DNA of 64,000 nucleotides from Microbulbifer hydrolyticus (GCF_009931115.1 NZ_CP047491.1:2493501-2557500); one strand, 5' to 3'. Numbered from the stretch's first letter, positions 1 through 11,241 are shown. The notes: a model not told the origin generated them from the letters alone. Program-made: numbers and translations.

Positions 1-1
1 T

Positions 2-229
2 GCCACACCCGCGGTTACCGCCATACTTCTACCACTTATTGTTCTATCGGAGGCCCAATGCTACGGGTGCGTAGAAAAAAGCTCAAATTGAGGGTCTTAC
101 ACAAAACTGCTACCGCCAAAAACAGATAAATTTCAGACCGATGACGAATACCTGCATAGAACAATCGTTACTTTAAATGGGCAAGGTGAGAGCAGACGGT
201 GCAAATGGCGCGAATATACTTTGCAGTAA
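2..229 (+). pseudogene. Possible decayed short reading frame
   Basis: Reading in the frame that ends with TAA at 227-229 gives a protein-like stretch. A hydrophobic segment (AILLPLIVLSEAQC) is followed by CYGC, interrupted by a TGA at 89-91, and then about 45 residues ending WREYTLQ. The mix of a signal-like segment, cysteines and a plausible C terminus could be gene debris or the tail of a gene that starts before the window. No family is recognised and chance is quite possible. From 230 to 424 I see no gene, only the leader of the next one. Confidence 0.2.
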
Positions 230-359
230 TTGATGAGTTCACATCCTGCCTACCCAAAGCGTTTGGGTTATGGAAAAATCATGGGACAAAAAGATCGAAT
301 ATTGCTCAATAAAAACAGTAGTCCCTGATTCCCCGCCCCACATTGTTTGGGAAAATTGA

Positions 360-389
360 GTGTCTTTCACTTTCCGCAGTGAGAGACAC
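360..389 (+). promoter_or_regulatory. Inverted repeat in the leader of the Kelch lipoprotein gene
   Basis: GTGTCTTTCACT and AGTGAGAGACAC face each other across the loop TTCCGC. As RNA this would be a 12-bp stem with one G-U pair. It ends 35 bases before the start codon at 425. No U-run follows, so it is not a normal terminator. It could be an operator or a 5'-leader stem. Confidence 0.4.
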
Positions 390-424
390 CGTGGTTCCAA
401 CGCTTTAACTCAAAGGAGAGAGCG

Positions 425-2611
425 ATGATGAGGTTCCACATACCGATGATTGCCATCATTTTTCTACTGTGCAGCGCTTGTGGCAGTGGTGGTGATGGAA
501 GTTCAGGCGATGCCGATTCCGACTCAACGGGTATTTCAACTTACGTAGACATCCGTGAGCCCATCAACGGTAGCGGGAGCTACAGCACCATCCAGCCATC
601 GCTAGAAATCTCTGGTACCGCCTTCACCTCACCTGGCAACGTCGATTGCAAGAACGTATTTCCGACCAAACTTAAACTCACCTGGTCCAATCGTTCCACA
701 GGCCAGACTGGCACCGGTGGTATCGGGTCGTTCTGTCAGAGCACTTTTCTCGGCCTGCAGTGGGGCTCCCAGTGGACCATCACCTACGGCACTATCGACC
801 TGCAACTCGGCGAAAACGACATCCGTATTACTGTCACTGACAATATCGGCAATAGCGGAACCGCCCACCTGTCCGTTACACGTAACCAAGACCTCGTAGC
901 CCCGGTAATCATCAGTACTGCGCCCGAAACCAATGCAGATGACTTCCCTATTTACGGCAACCTCCAGGTCAAGTTCAGCGAAGGCATGCTTCCAAACAGC
1001 CTGACCAGCAGCCGTTTCACACTGCAGAACACTGACACTGGTACTTTTGTCGAAGGGCACGTTGGTTACGAAAAGAACTACAACAAGGGCGTATACAGCT
1101 ATCTCTGGAATTTCTCCCCCTATACAGACCTGAACTATTCAACCATTTACCGCGCCACCATCAATGGCCAGGTGGAGGATGCCTTCGGTGGCAACATCAT
1201 GGGACAAGACTTCAGCTGGACCTTCGCGACAGCCAAAAACCCCGATATCACCCCGCCACAGGTCGCCCGGGTCAGCCCCACACCTGACTCCAGCTGCGTG
1301 CCGCCAACGACCGTGCTGGTTGCTGAGTTTGACGAAGCCCTCGACACCCGGAACATCAATACTGATAGTTTTAGCCTGACAGATGAGACGGGAGCCGCAA
1401 TAGAAGCAGCGACACGCCATGAGGGCAGCGGCATTTTCCTAGAGCCCCAGTTCCCACTGCTAAGCGATACCGGTTATGAAGCGACACTTGCGGCCAGCAT
1501 AACCGATCTAGCCGGCAACCCGCTGGGGCAGGAGTTTCGCTGGGGCTTCAGGACTCTCGCCGAGCTCGGTGTGGGCACATGGAGCCAAACTTCCAGCGAA
1601 AATGTGCCCTTTGCACGACGCGGCCACACCGCAACTTGGACTGGCACAGAAATGATCGTTCTGGGTGGCTACGGTTGGCTACCTAGTGCCGGCCAGTTTG
1701 TAGTGACAAATACCGGAGGGAGTTACCACCCCACAACCAACTCCTGGACGCCGACAAACACCAAAGGGGCTACTCCATTCAGTGAGCACACTGCGGTATT
1801 CACTGGAAGTGAGATCATTCTCTGGGGAGGCAACACCGATACCGGCGCCCGCTACGCACCGGATACCGATTCCTGGCTGCCCACCAGCACTGTTGACGCG
1901 CCGACACCACGCAAGCAGCACTTGGCAATCTGGACCGGTAGCGAAATGATTGTCTGGGGCGGTGTGGGCATCTCCGGTAACGCGTTAGATAGCGGCGGAC
2001 GCTACGATCCCAGCAGTGATCGCTGGACGCCCATAGCAAGCCTCAATGCGCCCTCTGCACGGGTCGGTATGGCCTATGTCTGGACCGGGGACGAACTGCT
2101 GATCTGGGGTGGACAGGACCCATCCGGAACCTATCTGAGTAATGGCTACCGATACAACCCGGCTATCGACACCTGGACACCACTGGCAAATGCCACAACC
2201 AGTATTCACGGCACTGCCTCGGCCATCTGGACCGGCAAGGAAATGCTGTTGTGGGATGGCGGCCTGCCGGCGACACTGGATAGCAACGACTTCCCCACCA
2301 ATATTCCCACCCTGCAAGCATACGACCCCCTTGGCGATAGCTGGCGCAGCTCGGAGAACTTATGTGAACCCTATCTTGGCAACCAGGGGCTACAGCTGCA
2401 CTGGACCGGTTCACAGCTGTTTGCGTGGATCAACAATACTCGCGGAGGCTATCTCTACGACCCGACCAACGACACTTGGCAACCGGTTGAAGTACTCGGC
2501 GGCCCCGCATCCCGAAGCGACGCTACCTCAATATGGGCCGGCGACCGATTTATCCTGTGGGGTGGACAGGAACCAGGGGGACTGCAGGATACCGGCTTTG
2601 TTTTTCAATAA
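425..2611 (+). CDS. Secreted lipoprotein with Ig-like (Big_5) and Kelch repeats
   Basis: The 728-residue protein starts with a lipoprotein-like signal (hydrophobic run, then CSACGSGGDG; Cys19 is the likely lipid site, though the lipobox is atypical). Two Ig-like domains of the SbsA/Big_5 kind lie at about 160-270 and 275-380 (both have a DxxPP/AP-type start, an F-E/D-E segment, and an ITDLAGN or VEDAFGG turn). From about 385 to the end there are at least six Kelch-type blades with the pattern R-x-GHTAxWTGxEMIVxGG ... GGxYxPxxDxWxP, which should form a beta-propeller. An outer-surface binding role is plausible; the ligand is unknown. The start follows AAAGGAGAGAGCG; the ATG at 428 is an alternative. 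It appears monocistronic, with a hairpin terminator just after it. Confidence 0.75.
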   Translation: MMRFHIPMIAIIFLLCSACGSGGDGSSGDADSDSTGISTYVDIREPINGSGSYSTIQPSLEISGTAFTSPGNVDCKNVFPTKLKLTWSNRSTGQTGTGGIGSFCQSTFLGLQWGSQWTITYGTIDLQLGENDIRITVTDNIGNSGTAHLSVTRNQDLVAPVIISTAPETNADDFPIYGNLQVKFSEGMLPNSLTSSRFTLQNTDTGTFVEGHVGYEKNYNKGVYSYLWNFSPYTDLNYSTIYRATINGQVEDAFGGNIMGQDFSWTFATAKNPDITPPQVARVSPTPDSSCVPPTTVLVAEFDEALDTRNINTDSFSLTDETGAAIEAATRHEGSGIFLEPQFPLLSDTGYEATLAASITDLAGNPLGQEFRWGFRTLAELGVGTWSQTSSENVPFARRGHTATWTGTEMIVLGGYGWLPSAGQFVVTNTGGSYHPTTNSWTPTNTKGATPFSEHTAVFTGSEIILWGGNTDTGARYAPDTDSWLPTSTVDAPTPRKQHLAIWTGSEMIVWGGVGISGNALDSGGRYDPSSDRWTPIASLNAPSARVGMAYVWTGDELLIWGGQDPSGTYLSNGYRYNPAIDTWTPLANATTSIHGTASAIWTGKEMLLWDGGLPATLDSNDFPTNIPTLQAYDPLGDSWRSSENLCEPYLGNQGLQLHWTGSQLFAWINNTRGGYLYDPTNDTWQPVEVLGGPASRSDATSIWAGDRFILWGGQEPGGLQDTGFVFQ

Positions 2612-2622
2612 ACTTCAGAAAC

Positions 2623-2650
2623 AAAAAAGCCCGCTTAATGGCGGGCTTTA
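2623..2650. terminator. Rho-independent terminator, probably bidirectional
   Basis: The stem AAAGCCCGC / GCGGGCTTT has the six-base loop TTAATG and A/T runs on both sides. It lies between the convergent Kelch lipoprotein gene and tRNA-Pro, so it could serve both strands. Confidence 0.8.
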
Positions 2651-2677
2651 AAGTCATTGATATCTCAACGTGAATAA

Positions 2678-2754
2678 TGGTCGGAGTGGCCGGATTTGAA
2701 CCGACGACCACCACACCCCCAGTGTGGTGCGCTACCAGGCTGCGCTACACTCCG
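2678..2754 (-). tRNA. tRNA-Pro (anticodon GGG)
   Basis: On the minus strand a complete 77-base cloverleaf is visible. The acceptor stem is CGGAGTG / CACTCCG, followed by discriminator A and an encoded CCA. The D-arm is GCGC...GCGC, the anticodon arm is CCACA-CTGGGGG-TGTGG, and the T-arm contains GTTCGAATC. The loop places GGG at positions 34-36, which reads CCC/CCT proline codons. It lies downstream of the ihfA-merR end of the translation operon. Confidence 0.95.
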
Positions 2755-2891
2755 ATGGAGATATAAATCGAGCGGTCAAAATGACGTAAGTGCTTGATTT
2801 ATAAGGGGCATCGCTTTGCGATGAGGCGCAAATCATACCGAAGTACGGTGGGAATGCAAGCCTGTTTTGCGCCTTTTTGACTCAGGTTAGA

Positions 2892-3257
2892 TCAGGCTTC
2901 CACTTCCAGCAATTCCAGCACCCCTTCCAGCTCGGCGATCATCTGCGGGATCACCTGTTGCAGCTGTACGGTCTGTACTTTTTCGGAACTGCCGCTCTCC
3001 ATCTGTAGGCGGGCGCCACCGATGGTGTAGCCTTCCTCGTACAGAAGTGCGCGGATCTGGCGGATGAGGATGACATCCTGGTGTTGGTAATATCGGCGGT
3101 TGCCGCGGCGTTTCACCGGGCTTAGCTGAGGGAATTCCTGTTCCCAGTAGCGCAGTACATGAGGTTTGACTGCACACAGCTCGCTGACCTCACCGATGGT
3201 GAAATAGCGCTTCCCCGGGATTACCGGGAGTTCGCTGTTATGACTCGCTTCCAGCAT
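2892..3257 (-). CDS. MerR-family transcriptional regulator (ihfA-linked type)
   Basis: The 121-residue protein has a MerR-type winged helix at residues 16-85 ([30 protein letters not shown], then RRYY and the long recognition part). A short coiled C terminus rich in Leu and Glu would serve for dimerisation. It lacks the cysteines of metal-sensing MerR proteins. Its start overlaps the end of ihfA by 20 bp, so the two are translationally coupled at the end of the thrS-pheST-ihfA operon. This small MerR-like gene after ihfA is a conserved feature of pseudomonads and relatives; its regulon is not known to me. Confidence 0.85.
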   Translation of the reverse strand: MLEASHNSELPVIPGKRYFTIGEVSELCAVKPHVLRYWEQEFPQLSPVKRRGNRRYYQHQDVILIRQIRALLYEEGYTIGGARLQMESGSSEKVQTVQLQQVIPQMIAELEGVLELLEVEA

Positions 3258-3543
3258 CTTCTTCTACTCGTGCCTTGAGTTTTTGCCCCGGCTTGAAGGT
3301 AACCACCCTTCTCGCAGATATGGGGATTTCTTCGCCAGTCTTCGGGTTCCGTCCCGGACGCTGACTTTTGTCACGCAGGTCGAAATTGCCAAACCCCGAC
3401 AGTTTGACCTGCTCGTTATTTTCAAGGGCGTTGCGAATTTCCTCGAAGAAATATTCGACGATTTCTTTAGCTTCGCGCTTGTTGAAACCCAGCTCTTCGT
3501 ACAACTTCTCGGCGAGCCCGGCCTTGGTCAGTGCCTCTGTCAT
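3238..3543 (-). CDS. ihfA: Integration host factor subunit alpha
   Basis: This 101-residue DNA-bending protein of the HU/IHF family pairs with IhfB, encoded at 37693-38001. The typical N terminus ([19 protein letters not shown]), the conserved GFGNF and the DNA-inserting arm [12 protein letters not shown] with its Pro are all present. It lies 132 bp after pheT in the usual gammaproteobacterial order pheS-pheT-ihfA. Known roles are nucleoid architecture, site-specific recombination and transcription control. Confidence 0.97.
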   Translation of the reverse strand: MTEALTKAGLAEKLYEELGFNKREAKEIVEYFFEEIRNALENNEQVKLSGFGNFDLRDKSQRPGRNPKTGEEIPISARRVVTFKPGQKLKARVEEDAGSES

Positions 3544-3675
3544 TGGTTCCTGCCCAACAGATTCAGAGGCGTCGACTCCCGGTTTTTAAGCCTGGTACCG
3601 CGTTGGCTTGTAACCCGGAGGCAGACGCTCTCGGGATACGCTCGTCAACTTGCGTATCCCGGAGCATAGACCGGT

Positions 3676-6060
3676 TTAGCGCAGGCTGGCGTTGTATTTT
3701 TGTTCTAGCTCAGAAACCACCGCTTCGACGGCGGCATTGATTTCTTCGTCGTTAAGGGTGCGCGAGGGATGCTGAAAGGTCAAGCCCATGGCGACACTTT
3801 TTCTATTAAAATCAATGCCTTTGCCCTGATAGACGTCAAAAATGTTGAAGTCCGTCAAATATTCGCCGGCCGCCTTGACCGCGGATTCTGCCAACTGGCC
3901 GACCGGGGTCTCGACGTCTGCCAGAATGGCCAGGTCGCGGCGCACTTCCGGGAACTTGGACAGCGGGGCGAATGCGGGGATCACCGCCTGCCCCAGGCCA
4001 TCCAGGCTGAGCTCAAACAAGAACGCGGCCTTGGGCAGGTCAAACGCCTGCTGCAGCTGCGGGTGCAGCGCGCCGAGGGTGCCTACCGGCTCACCGTTGC
4101 GCAGTACCTGGGCACACTGCCCCGGGTGCAGCGCCGGGTGCTTGGCAGGCGCGAAGGAGAACTCTGCCTCGGCGTCGTAGTGCGCCAGCAGTGCCTCTAC
4201 ATCGGCTTTTACGTCGTAGAAGTCCACCAGGTCTTTACTGCCGGTCCAGCCTTCCGGCTGACGAGTGCCATACACCAGGCCCGCAATCATGCGCTCCTGC
4301 TTCAGGGCTTCACCATTCGCGCCGGGCACGAAGCGCAGGCCGGTTTCGAACAGGCGCAGGCGGTCCTGCTGGCGGTTCAGGTTGTACTGCAGCGCCTTGA
4401 CCAGCCCTGCCATCAGGGTGGTGCGCATCACCGAGAGCTCCGCGCTGATCGGGTTCTGCAGGGCCACCGGCTCTACGTCCGGATCGAATTTGGCGGAGGC
4501 CTCACGGTCGATAAAGCTGAAGGTGATGGCCTCCTGATAACCGCGCGCCAGCAGGGTCTGCTCCAGGCGGTTCTGGGCCACGGTGGCTTCATCGCGGGGC
4601 ACGATGTCGAGGGCGGCATTGAAGCTGACGCTGGGGATGCGGTTGTAGCCGTATACCCGTGCCAGCTCTTCCAGCAGGTCCGCTTCAATCGCGATATCAA
4701 AGCGGAAGCTGGGCACCAGGAAGGTCCAGCCTTCGGCGTCTTCGGAGAGCTTCTCCAGGCCCAGGCGGGTGATGATCTCGACGATGTCGCTGTCCGGCAT
4801 GTCGATACCGAGACCGGACTGCACGCGCGCGCGGCGCAGGTTGATTCTGCGCTCGGCGGGCATGGCTTCGATCACTTCACGCAGGTGTACCGGGCCCGGT
4901 TCACCACCGACGATCTCCAGCAGCAGCTGGGTTGCGCGCTCGACCGCCTTCTCTTGCAGGCGGTAGTCGACGCCGCGCTCGAAACGGTGGGAGGAATCGG
5001 TGTGCAGGCCGTAGGAGCGCGCCTTGCCGGCAATCGCCAGCGGGCTGAAGAAGGCGCTCTCCAGGAAAATGTCTTTGGTGGCACCGGTAACCGAGGAATC
5101 CAGGCCGCCCATCACACCGGCGATGGCCAGCGGGCCCTTGTCGTCGGCGATCAGCAGCGTATCCGCTTTCAGCTCCACTTCCTGCTCGTCCAGCAGGGTC
5201 AGCTTCTCGCCCTGCTCGGCCATACGTACCTTGATGCCGCCGGTCAGCTTGGCGAGGTCGAAGGCGTGCATGGGCTGGCCCAGCTCCAGCAGGACGTAGT
5301 TGGTTACGTCCACCACCGGGTCGATGCTGCGCAGGCCGCTGCGGCGCAGGCGCTCCTGCATCCACAGTGGCGTGGTGGCGGTGATGTCGATATTGCGGAT
5401 TACCCGGCCGACGTAGCGCGGGCAGGCCTCTTCGGCGAGCAGGGAAACCTGCAGGCTGTCGTCAATAACCGGAGCCACCGGCTCGATGGCGGGCTCGGTG
5501 ACTTCGCAGCGGTTCAGTACACCCACTTCCCGCGCGATGCCGGCAACGCCGAGGCAGTCGGAGCGGTTGGGGGTTAGGTCCACTTCAATGGTGCTGTCGT
5601 CGAGCTGCAGGTATTCCCGCAGGTCGGTGCCGGTGGTTGCGTCGGCCGGGAGTTCCCAGATGCCGTCGCTGTCATCGCCCAGTTCCAGTTCGGTCTGGGC
5701 ACACAGCATGCCGAAGCTCTCGACACCGCGCAGCTTGGCTTTCTTGATTTTGAAATCGCCCGGCAGCTTGGCGCCAACCAGTGCGAACGGGATCTTGATA
5801 CCGACACGCGCATTGGGCGCGCCACACACGACCTGCATCGGCCCTTCCGGATGTCCCTGCACCTGGCAAACGCGCAGCTTGTCGGCGTCCGGATGCTGTT
5901 CACAGGCGACGATCTCACCAACCACCACACCGGAAAACGCGCCGGCAACGGCTTCTACGGCGTCCACTTCCAGGCCAGCCATGGTGATCTGGTCGGCCAG
6001 CTGTTGTGCTGTCAGGTCCGGGTTTACCCACTCCCGCAACCAGGCATTGCTGAATTTCAT
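3676..6060 (-). CDS. pheT: Phenylalanyl-tRNA synthetase beta subunit
   Basis: At 794 residues it has essentially the length of E. coli PheT. The N-terminal part (MKFSNAWLREWVNPDLTAQQ) is followed by a tRNA-binding OB fold at about 40-148, the B3/B4 editing domain, the B5 domain near 400-475, the inactive synthetase-like core and a C-terminal FDX-ACB domain (about 700-794, PLSKFPEVRRDLA). It forms the alpha2-beta2 enzyme that charges tRNA-Phe and hydrolyses mischarged Tyr-tRNA-Phe. It follows pheS by 79 bp. A 602-codon open frame on the opposite strand is a codon-bias shadow. Confidence 0.98.
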   Translation of the reverse strand: MKFSNAWLREWVNPDLTAQQLADQITMAGLEVDAVEAVAGAFSGVVVGEIVACEQHPDADKLRVCQVQGHPEGPMQVVCGAPNARVGIKIPFALVGAKLPGDFKIKKAKLRGVESFGMLCAQTELELGDDSDGIWELPADATTGTDLREYLQLDDSTIEVDLTPNRSDCLGVAGIAREVGVLNRCEVTEPAIEPVAPVIDDSLQVSLLAEEACPRYVGRVIRNIDITATTPLWMQERLRRSGLRSIDPVVDVTNYVLLELGQPMHAFDLAKLTGGIKVRMAEQGEKLTLLDEQEVELKADTLLIADDKGPLAIAGVMGGLDSSVTGATKDIFLESAFFSPLAIAGKARSYGLHTDSSHRFERGVDYRLQEKAVERATQLLLEIVGGEPGPVHLREVIEAMPAERRINLRRARVQSGLGIDMPDSDIVEIITRLGLEKLSEDAEGWTFLVPSFRFDIAIEADLLEELARVYGYNRIPSVSFNAALDIVPRDEATVAQNRLEQTLLARGYQEAITFSFIDREASAKFDPDVEPVALQNPISAELSVMRTTLMAGLVKALQYNLNRQQDRLRLFETGLRFVPGANGEALKQERMIAGLVYGTRQPEGWTGSKDLVDFYDVKADVEALLAHYDAEAEFSFAPAKHPALHPGQCAQVLRNGEPVGTLGALHPQLQQAFDLPKAAFLFELSLDGLGQAVIPAFAPLSKFPEVRRDLAILADVETPVGQLAESAVKAAGEYLTDFNIFDVYQGKGIDFNRKSVAMGLTFQHPSRTLNDEEINAAVEAVVSELEQKYNASLR

Positions 6061-6139
6061 AAAAGATCTCTAATTCTGAATTCTTTTGTGCGCTTTGCGC
6101 TGTTCACCTGCAAGCAGGCCCCTACGACGTTACTTCCGC

Positions 6140-7192
<1,053 letters not shown>

Positions 7193-7251
7193 TTATTGGC
7201 CGACCCGATCCTAACTGCCGGGCACGGCGAAAATTTTTGTATATAGCTGAT

Positions 7252-7290
7252 AAAAAAATAGGGAAGAGCCAAACAGCCCTTCCCTATTCT
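7252..7290 (-). terminator. Terminator between rplT and pheS
   Basis: On the minus strand AATAGGGAAGGGC, the loop TGTTTG and GCTCTTCCCTATT are followed by a run of T. This is a classic intrinsic terminator or attenuator between the ribosomal-protein genes and pheST. I found no Phe-rich leader frame in the 185 bp between rplT and pheS, so control by a leader peptide is not supported. Confidence 0.85.
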
Positions 7291-7338
7291 TAAAGCACAA
7301 ATCCGCCCTTGCGGGCCGATTTATTCTGCAGGCGCTAA

Positions 7339-7698
7339 TTAAGCTGCCAGGGCTGCCTTGGCTTTTTCAACTACGGCAGCAAAAGCGGCTTTATCGTATA
7401 CCGCCAGATCAGCCAGAACACGGCGATCCAGTGCGATATCTGCCTTCTTCAGGCCGGCAATCAGTCGGCTGTAGCTCAGGCCTTCAGCGCGGGACTGGGC
7501 GTTGATACGCGTGATCCACAGAGCGCGGAAGTTACGCTTCTTAACGCGACGGTCGCGGTAAGCGTACTGACCAGCTTTGATGACTGCCTGCTTGGCTACG
7601 CGGAATACACGCGAACGCGCACCGTAATAACCTTTAGCCTGCTTCAGAATTTTCTTGTGACTACGACGCGCCACTACACCACGTTTTACACGGGCCAT
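7339..7698 (-). CDS. rplT: 50S ribosomal protein L20
   Basis: The 119-residue basic protein has the full L20 pattern: [33 protein letters not shown], then [21 protein letters not shown]20 binds 23S rRNA early in 50S assembly and in enteric bacteria represses its own operon (rpmI-rplT). It lies 36 bp after rpmI. The ATG at 7698 is preceded by AAGAGGA. Confidence 0.98.
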   Translation of the reverse strand: MARVKRGVVARRSHKKILKQAKGYYGARSRVFRVAKQAVIKAGQYAYRDRRVKKRNFRALWITRINAQSRAEGLSYSRLIAGLKKADIALDRRVLADLAVYDKAAFAAVVEKAKAALAA

Positions 7699-7734
7699 AA
7701 CAATATCCTCTTAAAACTTTACGTGTGCAGCCAA

Positions 7735-7929
7735 TTACTTGGCGCGCAGCATACGATCGACCAGGGTGGCATCAGACTTGTTCAAAGTGTTGGTGCCGCG
7801 CAGCTGACGCTTACGCTTGGTGGTCATCTTGGTGAGGATGTGGCTCTTGTTCGCGTGCTTGTGCTTGTAGCCCGAAGCGGTCTTCTTGAAACGCTTGGCA
7901 GCGCCAGAATGTACTTTTGCTTTCGGCAT
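7735..7929 (-). CDS. rpmI: 50S ribosomal protein L35
   Basis: This small basic L35 (64 residues, [20 protein letters not shown]) ends ...LVDRMLRAK. The ATG at 7929 is preferred: GGAG lies a few bases upstream and the family always begins MPK. An in-frame TTG at 7941 would add four residues and is unlikely. It sits between infC and rplT as usual. Confidence 0.97.
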   Translation of the reverse strand: MPKAKVHSGAAKRFKKTASGYKHKHANKSHILTKMTTKRKRQLRGTNTLNKSDATLVDRMLRAK

Positions 7930-8073
7930 TTTGTACTCCAAATTGAATAATGGCCCACGAATGGGCTTTGTTAATAGGCCACAGGCCGAGGCCTGCGACT
8001 GTGCGGGAGTGAGAAGGCAGCCGTCGCCCGATCACTTCCCGAAAAGAAGACTCAGGATATTAAACCCTGGGTC

Positions 8074-8613
8074 TTACTTTTTCTTCTTACTGGGAGCAAT
8101 CACCATGATCATCTGGCGGCCTTCCATTTTCGGCCGCTGCTCCACAGTACCCAGCTCCTCGAGATCTTTCTCGATGCGCTGCATCATTTCCATTCCCAGC
8201 TCCTGGTGGGCCATTTCACGGCCGCGGAAGCGCAGGGATACTTTCGCCTTGTCCCCAGCTTCGAGGAAGCGGGTCAGGTTGCGCAGCTTGATCTGGTAGT
8301 CGCCGATATCGGTACCGGGACGGAACTTCATTTCCTTGATCTGCTGCTGCTTTTGTTTCTTTTTAGCCGCATTTTTGGCCTTTTTGGCCTCAAAAATGTG
8401 CTTACCATAGTCCATGATCTTACAGACGATGGGATCGGAGTCCGAAGCAATTTCAACGAGATCCAGGCTGGCTTTCTGGGCCAATTCAAGTGCCTCATCC
8501 AGAGAGACAATACCAACCTGTTCACCATCCGCACCAATCAGTCGCAGTTGCGACGCCTCGATCTGATCATTGATACGGGCCTTCTTGGACTTTCCTTTCA
8601 TATCTCGTTTAAT
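8074..8613 (-). CDS. infC: Translation initiation factor IF-3, probable AUU start
   Basis: IF-3 (about 179 residues) has an N domain ([20 protein letters not shown]), a lysine-rich linker (residues 90-105) and a C domain ([16 protein letters not shown]...[11 protein letters not shown]). An ATG lies at 8599-8601, but it is 21 bases from the nearest Shine-Dalgarno. The in-frame ATT at 8611-8613 lies 9 bases after GGAG (8623-8626) and gives the N terminus (M)IKRDMKGK, close to the IIKREM start of Pseudomonas IF-3. Rare AUU starts in infC are the known basis of IF-3 autoregulation. The gene follows thrS by 44 bp. Confidence 0.95.
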   Translation of the reverse strand: MKRDMKGKSKKARINDQIEASQLRLIGADGEQVGIVSLDEALELAQKASLDLVEIASDSDPIVCKIMDYGKHIFEAKKAKNAAKKKQKQQQIKEMKFRPGTDIGDYQIKLRNLTRFLEAGDKAKVSLRFRGREMAHQELGMEMMQRIEKDLEELGTVEQRPKMEGRQMIMVIAPSKKKK

Positions 8614-8657
8614 AACACTCGTCTCCGGTTATTTATAAAAATGTCTATCGAGGCGCC

Positions 8658-10604
8658 TTAGGCATCTGCACTTTCAGTGGCGCTCTCAATAGACGAACGG
8701 CCGCGGCGATCCACATCTTGGCTGAGGAGCTCCAGGAATGACTCATAAGTCATGGTTCCGAGGTCCTCACCGCTACGTGTCCGCACGGCGACCGTCTGAT
8801 TTTCCACTTCCTTATCGCCGATCACCAGCAGATAAGGAACACGCTGAAGCGTGTGCTCGCGGATTTTAAAGCCGATCTTCTCGTTTCTCAAGTCAGCAGC
8901 TGCACGGAAGCCTTCCGCGCCAAGCTTGGCCTCGAGATCGCGACAGTATTCGGACTGGCGATCGGTGATATTCAGCACCGCCACCTGCTGGGGAGCCAGC
9001 CAGGTCGGGAAGGCGCCCTCGTAGTTCTCGATCAGAATGCCGATAAAGCGCTCGAACGACCCAAGGGTCGCGCGGTGCAGCATGACCGGCGTCTGGCGGG
9101 AACCATCTTCCGCCACATACTGGGCGTCGAGGCGGCCCGGCATGGAGAAGTCGACCTGAATAGTACCGCACTGCCATACACGGCCGAGGCAGTCTTTCAG
9201 CGAGAATTCGATCTTGGGCCCGTAGAAGGCACCCTCGCCCGGCAGCTCTTCCCACGGCAGGTCGGCCGCATTCAGCGCGTCCGCCAGCGCTTTCTCCGCC
9301 TTATCCCAGCTTTCGTCGGAGCCGACGCGCTGTTCCGGGCGGGTCGAGAGGCGGTAAATCACCTCTTCGAAGCCGAAGTCTTTGTATACCGCGTGCAGCA
9401 GGTCCATAAACTCGGACACTTCCGACTGGATCTGGTCTTCGGTACAGAAGATGTGGCCATCGTCCTGTACAAAGCCGCGCACGCGCATCAGGCCGTGCAG
9501 GGAACCAGACGGCTCGCTGCGGTGGCAGGAACCGAACTCCGCGAGACGCAGTGGCAGGTCCCGGTAGCTGCGCAGGCCCTGGTTGAACACCTGTACGTGA
9601 CAGGGGCAGTTCATGGGCTTGATCGCGAACTGGCGCTCGTCACTTTCCAGAGTAAACATGTCGTCGCCGAACTTGTCAGCGTGACCGGACTTCTGCCACA
9701 GGGAGAAATCCACCAACTGCGGGGTCTTGATCTCTTTATAGCCGCGCTCGCGCTGGCGGTTGCGCATGTACTGCTCAATGGTGCTGTACACGGTCCAGCC
9801 ATTCGGGTGCCAGAACACCATGCCCGGCGCTTCTTCCTGAATATGGAACAGGTCAAACTTCTTCGCCAGCTTGCGGTGATCGCGCTTTTCCGCCTCCGCA
9901 ATGCGGTGCAGGTACGCCTTGAGCTCTTTCTTGTTGGCCCAGGCTGTGCCGTATACACGGGTCAGCATTTCGTTTTTGGCATCGCCGCGCCAGTAGGCGC
10001 CGGCCACCTTGGTCAGCTTGAAGGCCTTGAGCTTGCCGGTAGACGGCACATGCGGGCCGCGGCACAGGTCTTCAAAGTCGCCCTGGCGGTACAGCGAGAT
10101 ATCTTCATTGGTGGGAATGCTGGCGATGATCTCCGCCTTGTATTCCTCACCCAGCTCACGGAAGTATTTGACCGCGTCGTCGCGGGGCAGCAGGCGGCGG
10201 CTCACAGGAAGATCTTCCTTGGCCAGCTCTTCCATGCGCTTCTCGATTTTCTCGAGATCTTCCGGCGTGAACTGTCGCTCGTAGGCGAAATCGTAATAGA
10301 AGCCGTCTTCAATGACCGGGCCGATGGTGACCTGGGCACCGGGATACAGCTGCTTGACCGCCTGGGCCAGCAGGTGCGCGGTGGAATGACGGATGATTTC
10401 CAGCCCTTCGGGCTGGCGCTCGGTCACGATGGCGAGGTTCGCATCGTGATCGATGACAAAACTGGTATCCACTTCCTTACCGTCGACCACGCCAGCCAAG
10501 GCAGCTTTCGCCAGACCCGGACCAATATCGTTGGCTACGTCGAATACGGAAACAGGATTGGAGAATTCGCGACGGGAACCGTCAGGGAGGGTGACAACAG
10601 GCAT
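8658..10604 (-). CDS. thrS: Threonyl-tRNA synthetase
   Basis: The 648-residue class II synthetase has an N-terminal TGS domain (1-62), the editing domain with its [11 protein letters not shown] and C-containing SAD motif (about 65-225), the catalytic core with the zinc ligand Cys in MNCPCH, motif 2 ([20 protein letters not shown]) and a C-terminal anticodon-binding domain (about 540-635). It charges tRNA-Thr. It is the first gene of the minus-strand translation operon. The C terminus after about 635 is a short Ser/Asp-rich tail. The 602-codon frame on the opposite strand is a shadow. Confidence 0.98.
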   Translation of the reverse strand: MPVVTLPDGSRREFSNPVSVFDVANDIGPGLAKAALAGVVDGKEVDTSFVIDHDANLAIVTERQPEGLEIIRHSTAHLLAQAVKQLYPGAQVTIGPVIEDGFYYDFAYERQFTPEDLEKIEKRMEELAKEDLPVSRRLLPRDDAVKYFRELGEEYKAEIIASIPTNEDISLYRQGDFEDLCRGPHVPSTGKLKAFKLTKVAGAYWRGDAKNEMLTRVYGTAWANKKELKAYLHRIAEAEKRDHRKLAKKFDLFHIQEEAPGMVFWHPNGWTVYSTIEQYMRNRQRERGYKEIKTPQLVDFSLWQKSGHADKFGDDMFTLESDERQFAIKPMNCPCHVQVFNQGLRSYRDLPLRLAEFGSCHRSEPSGSLHGLMRVRGFVQDDGHIFCTEDQIQSEVSEFMDLLHAVYKDFGFEEVIYRLSTRPEQRVGSDESWDKAEKALADALNAADLPWEELPGEGAFYGPKIEFSLKDCLGRVWQCGTIQVDFSMPGRLDAQYVAEDGSRQTPVMLHRATLGSFERFIGILIENYEGAFPTWLAPQQVAVLNITDRQSEYCRDLEAKLGAEGFRAAADLRNEKIGFKIREHTLQRVPYLLVIGDKEVENQTVAVRTRSGEDLGTMTYESFLELLSQDVDRRGRSSIESATESADA

Positions 10605-10721
10605 TGCACTTCCTTATCTATCAGTGGCGACCCCTACGAAAGACCGCATGATTCATGGTGATGGCGGGCGGGAAGCCCGAAGCGAGTTAACTCAGCTTAG
10701 ACGAAAAAACTCGCGGGAAAT

Positions 10722-10798
<77 letters not shown>

Positions 10799-11241
10799 AA
10801 AGACTGGCAGACTGGGGATGCTCAATAAAACAGGCCCCGCTGCAGAGGACGCGAACTTTAGCACCAGCTTTTTGGCATTTCAACACGCTTTAGCGAAATT
10901 ATTTTCCCGCCAAATCCGCCACTTAGCGCGCACCGCGCACCCGGCCCACCCCGCGATGACGATTACTGCGCCGCAATAACCCACTCCGCTACCACCTGGA
11001 TAGACCGGACGTTCACCTTTGTGGCTTAATGCAGTCTCAACCCGAACGAACCACAGGCATTTCATGCTCCCGCAAACGGTGACCCAACCAATCTGGCTAA
11101 AGCTGCGCGTACATTGCGTCGGCCTGCTGTCAGCTGCCTGAGTTTCACCCCCTCCCACGACAACAGCCGCGCCGAAAGGTCCGGGATGTTCGTCGAAGCT
11201 ACCGGCCTTGAGGCGCCAAACAAGTAGTAAGGCACTCGGCC
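10799..11241. other. Intergenic region without a recognised gene
   Basis: These 443 bases separate the minus-strand tRNA-Val from the plus-strand EamA gene and must hold the promoters for both. I see no convincing coding frame, repeat or terminator. Short open frames here lack ribosome binding sites. Confidence 0.5.

Noticed and set aside
3769..5577. 602-codon open frame on the plus strand
   Set aside because: It lies wholly opposite pheT and has the low-complexity Gln/Gly/Leu content of a codon-bias shadow. No ribosome binding site or family is seen.
7201..7338. Phe-rich leader peptide before pheS
   Set aside because: I read the minus strand of this gap for a short frame with several Phe codons, as in E. 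coli pheM, and found none. Only an intrinsic terminator is present.
8853..10661. 602-codon open frame on the plus strand
   Set aside because: It is antisense to thrS and its composition mirrors thrS codon use. thrS is certain.
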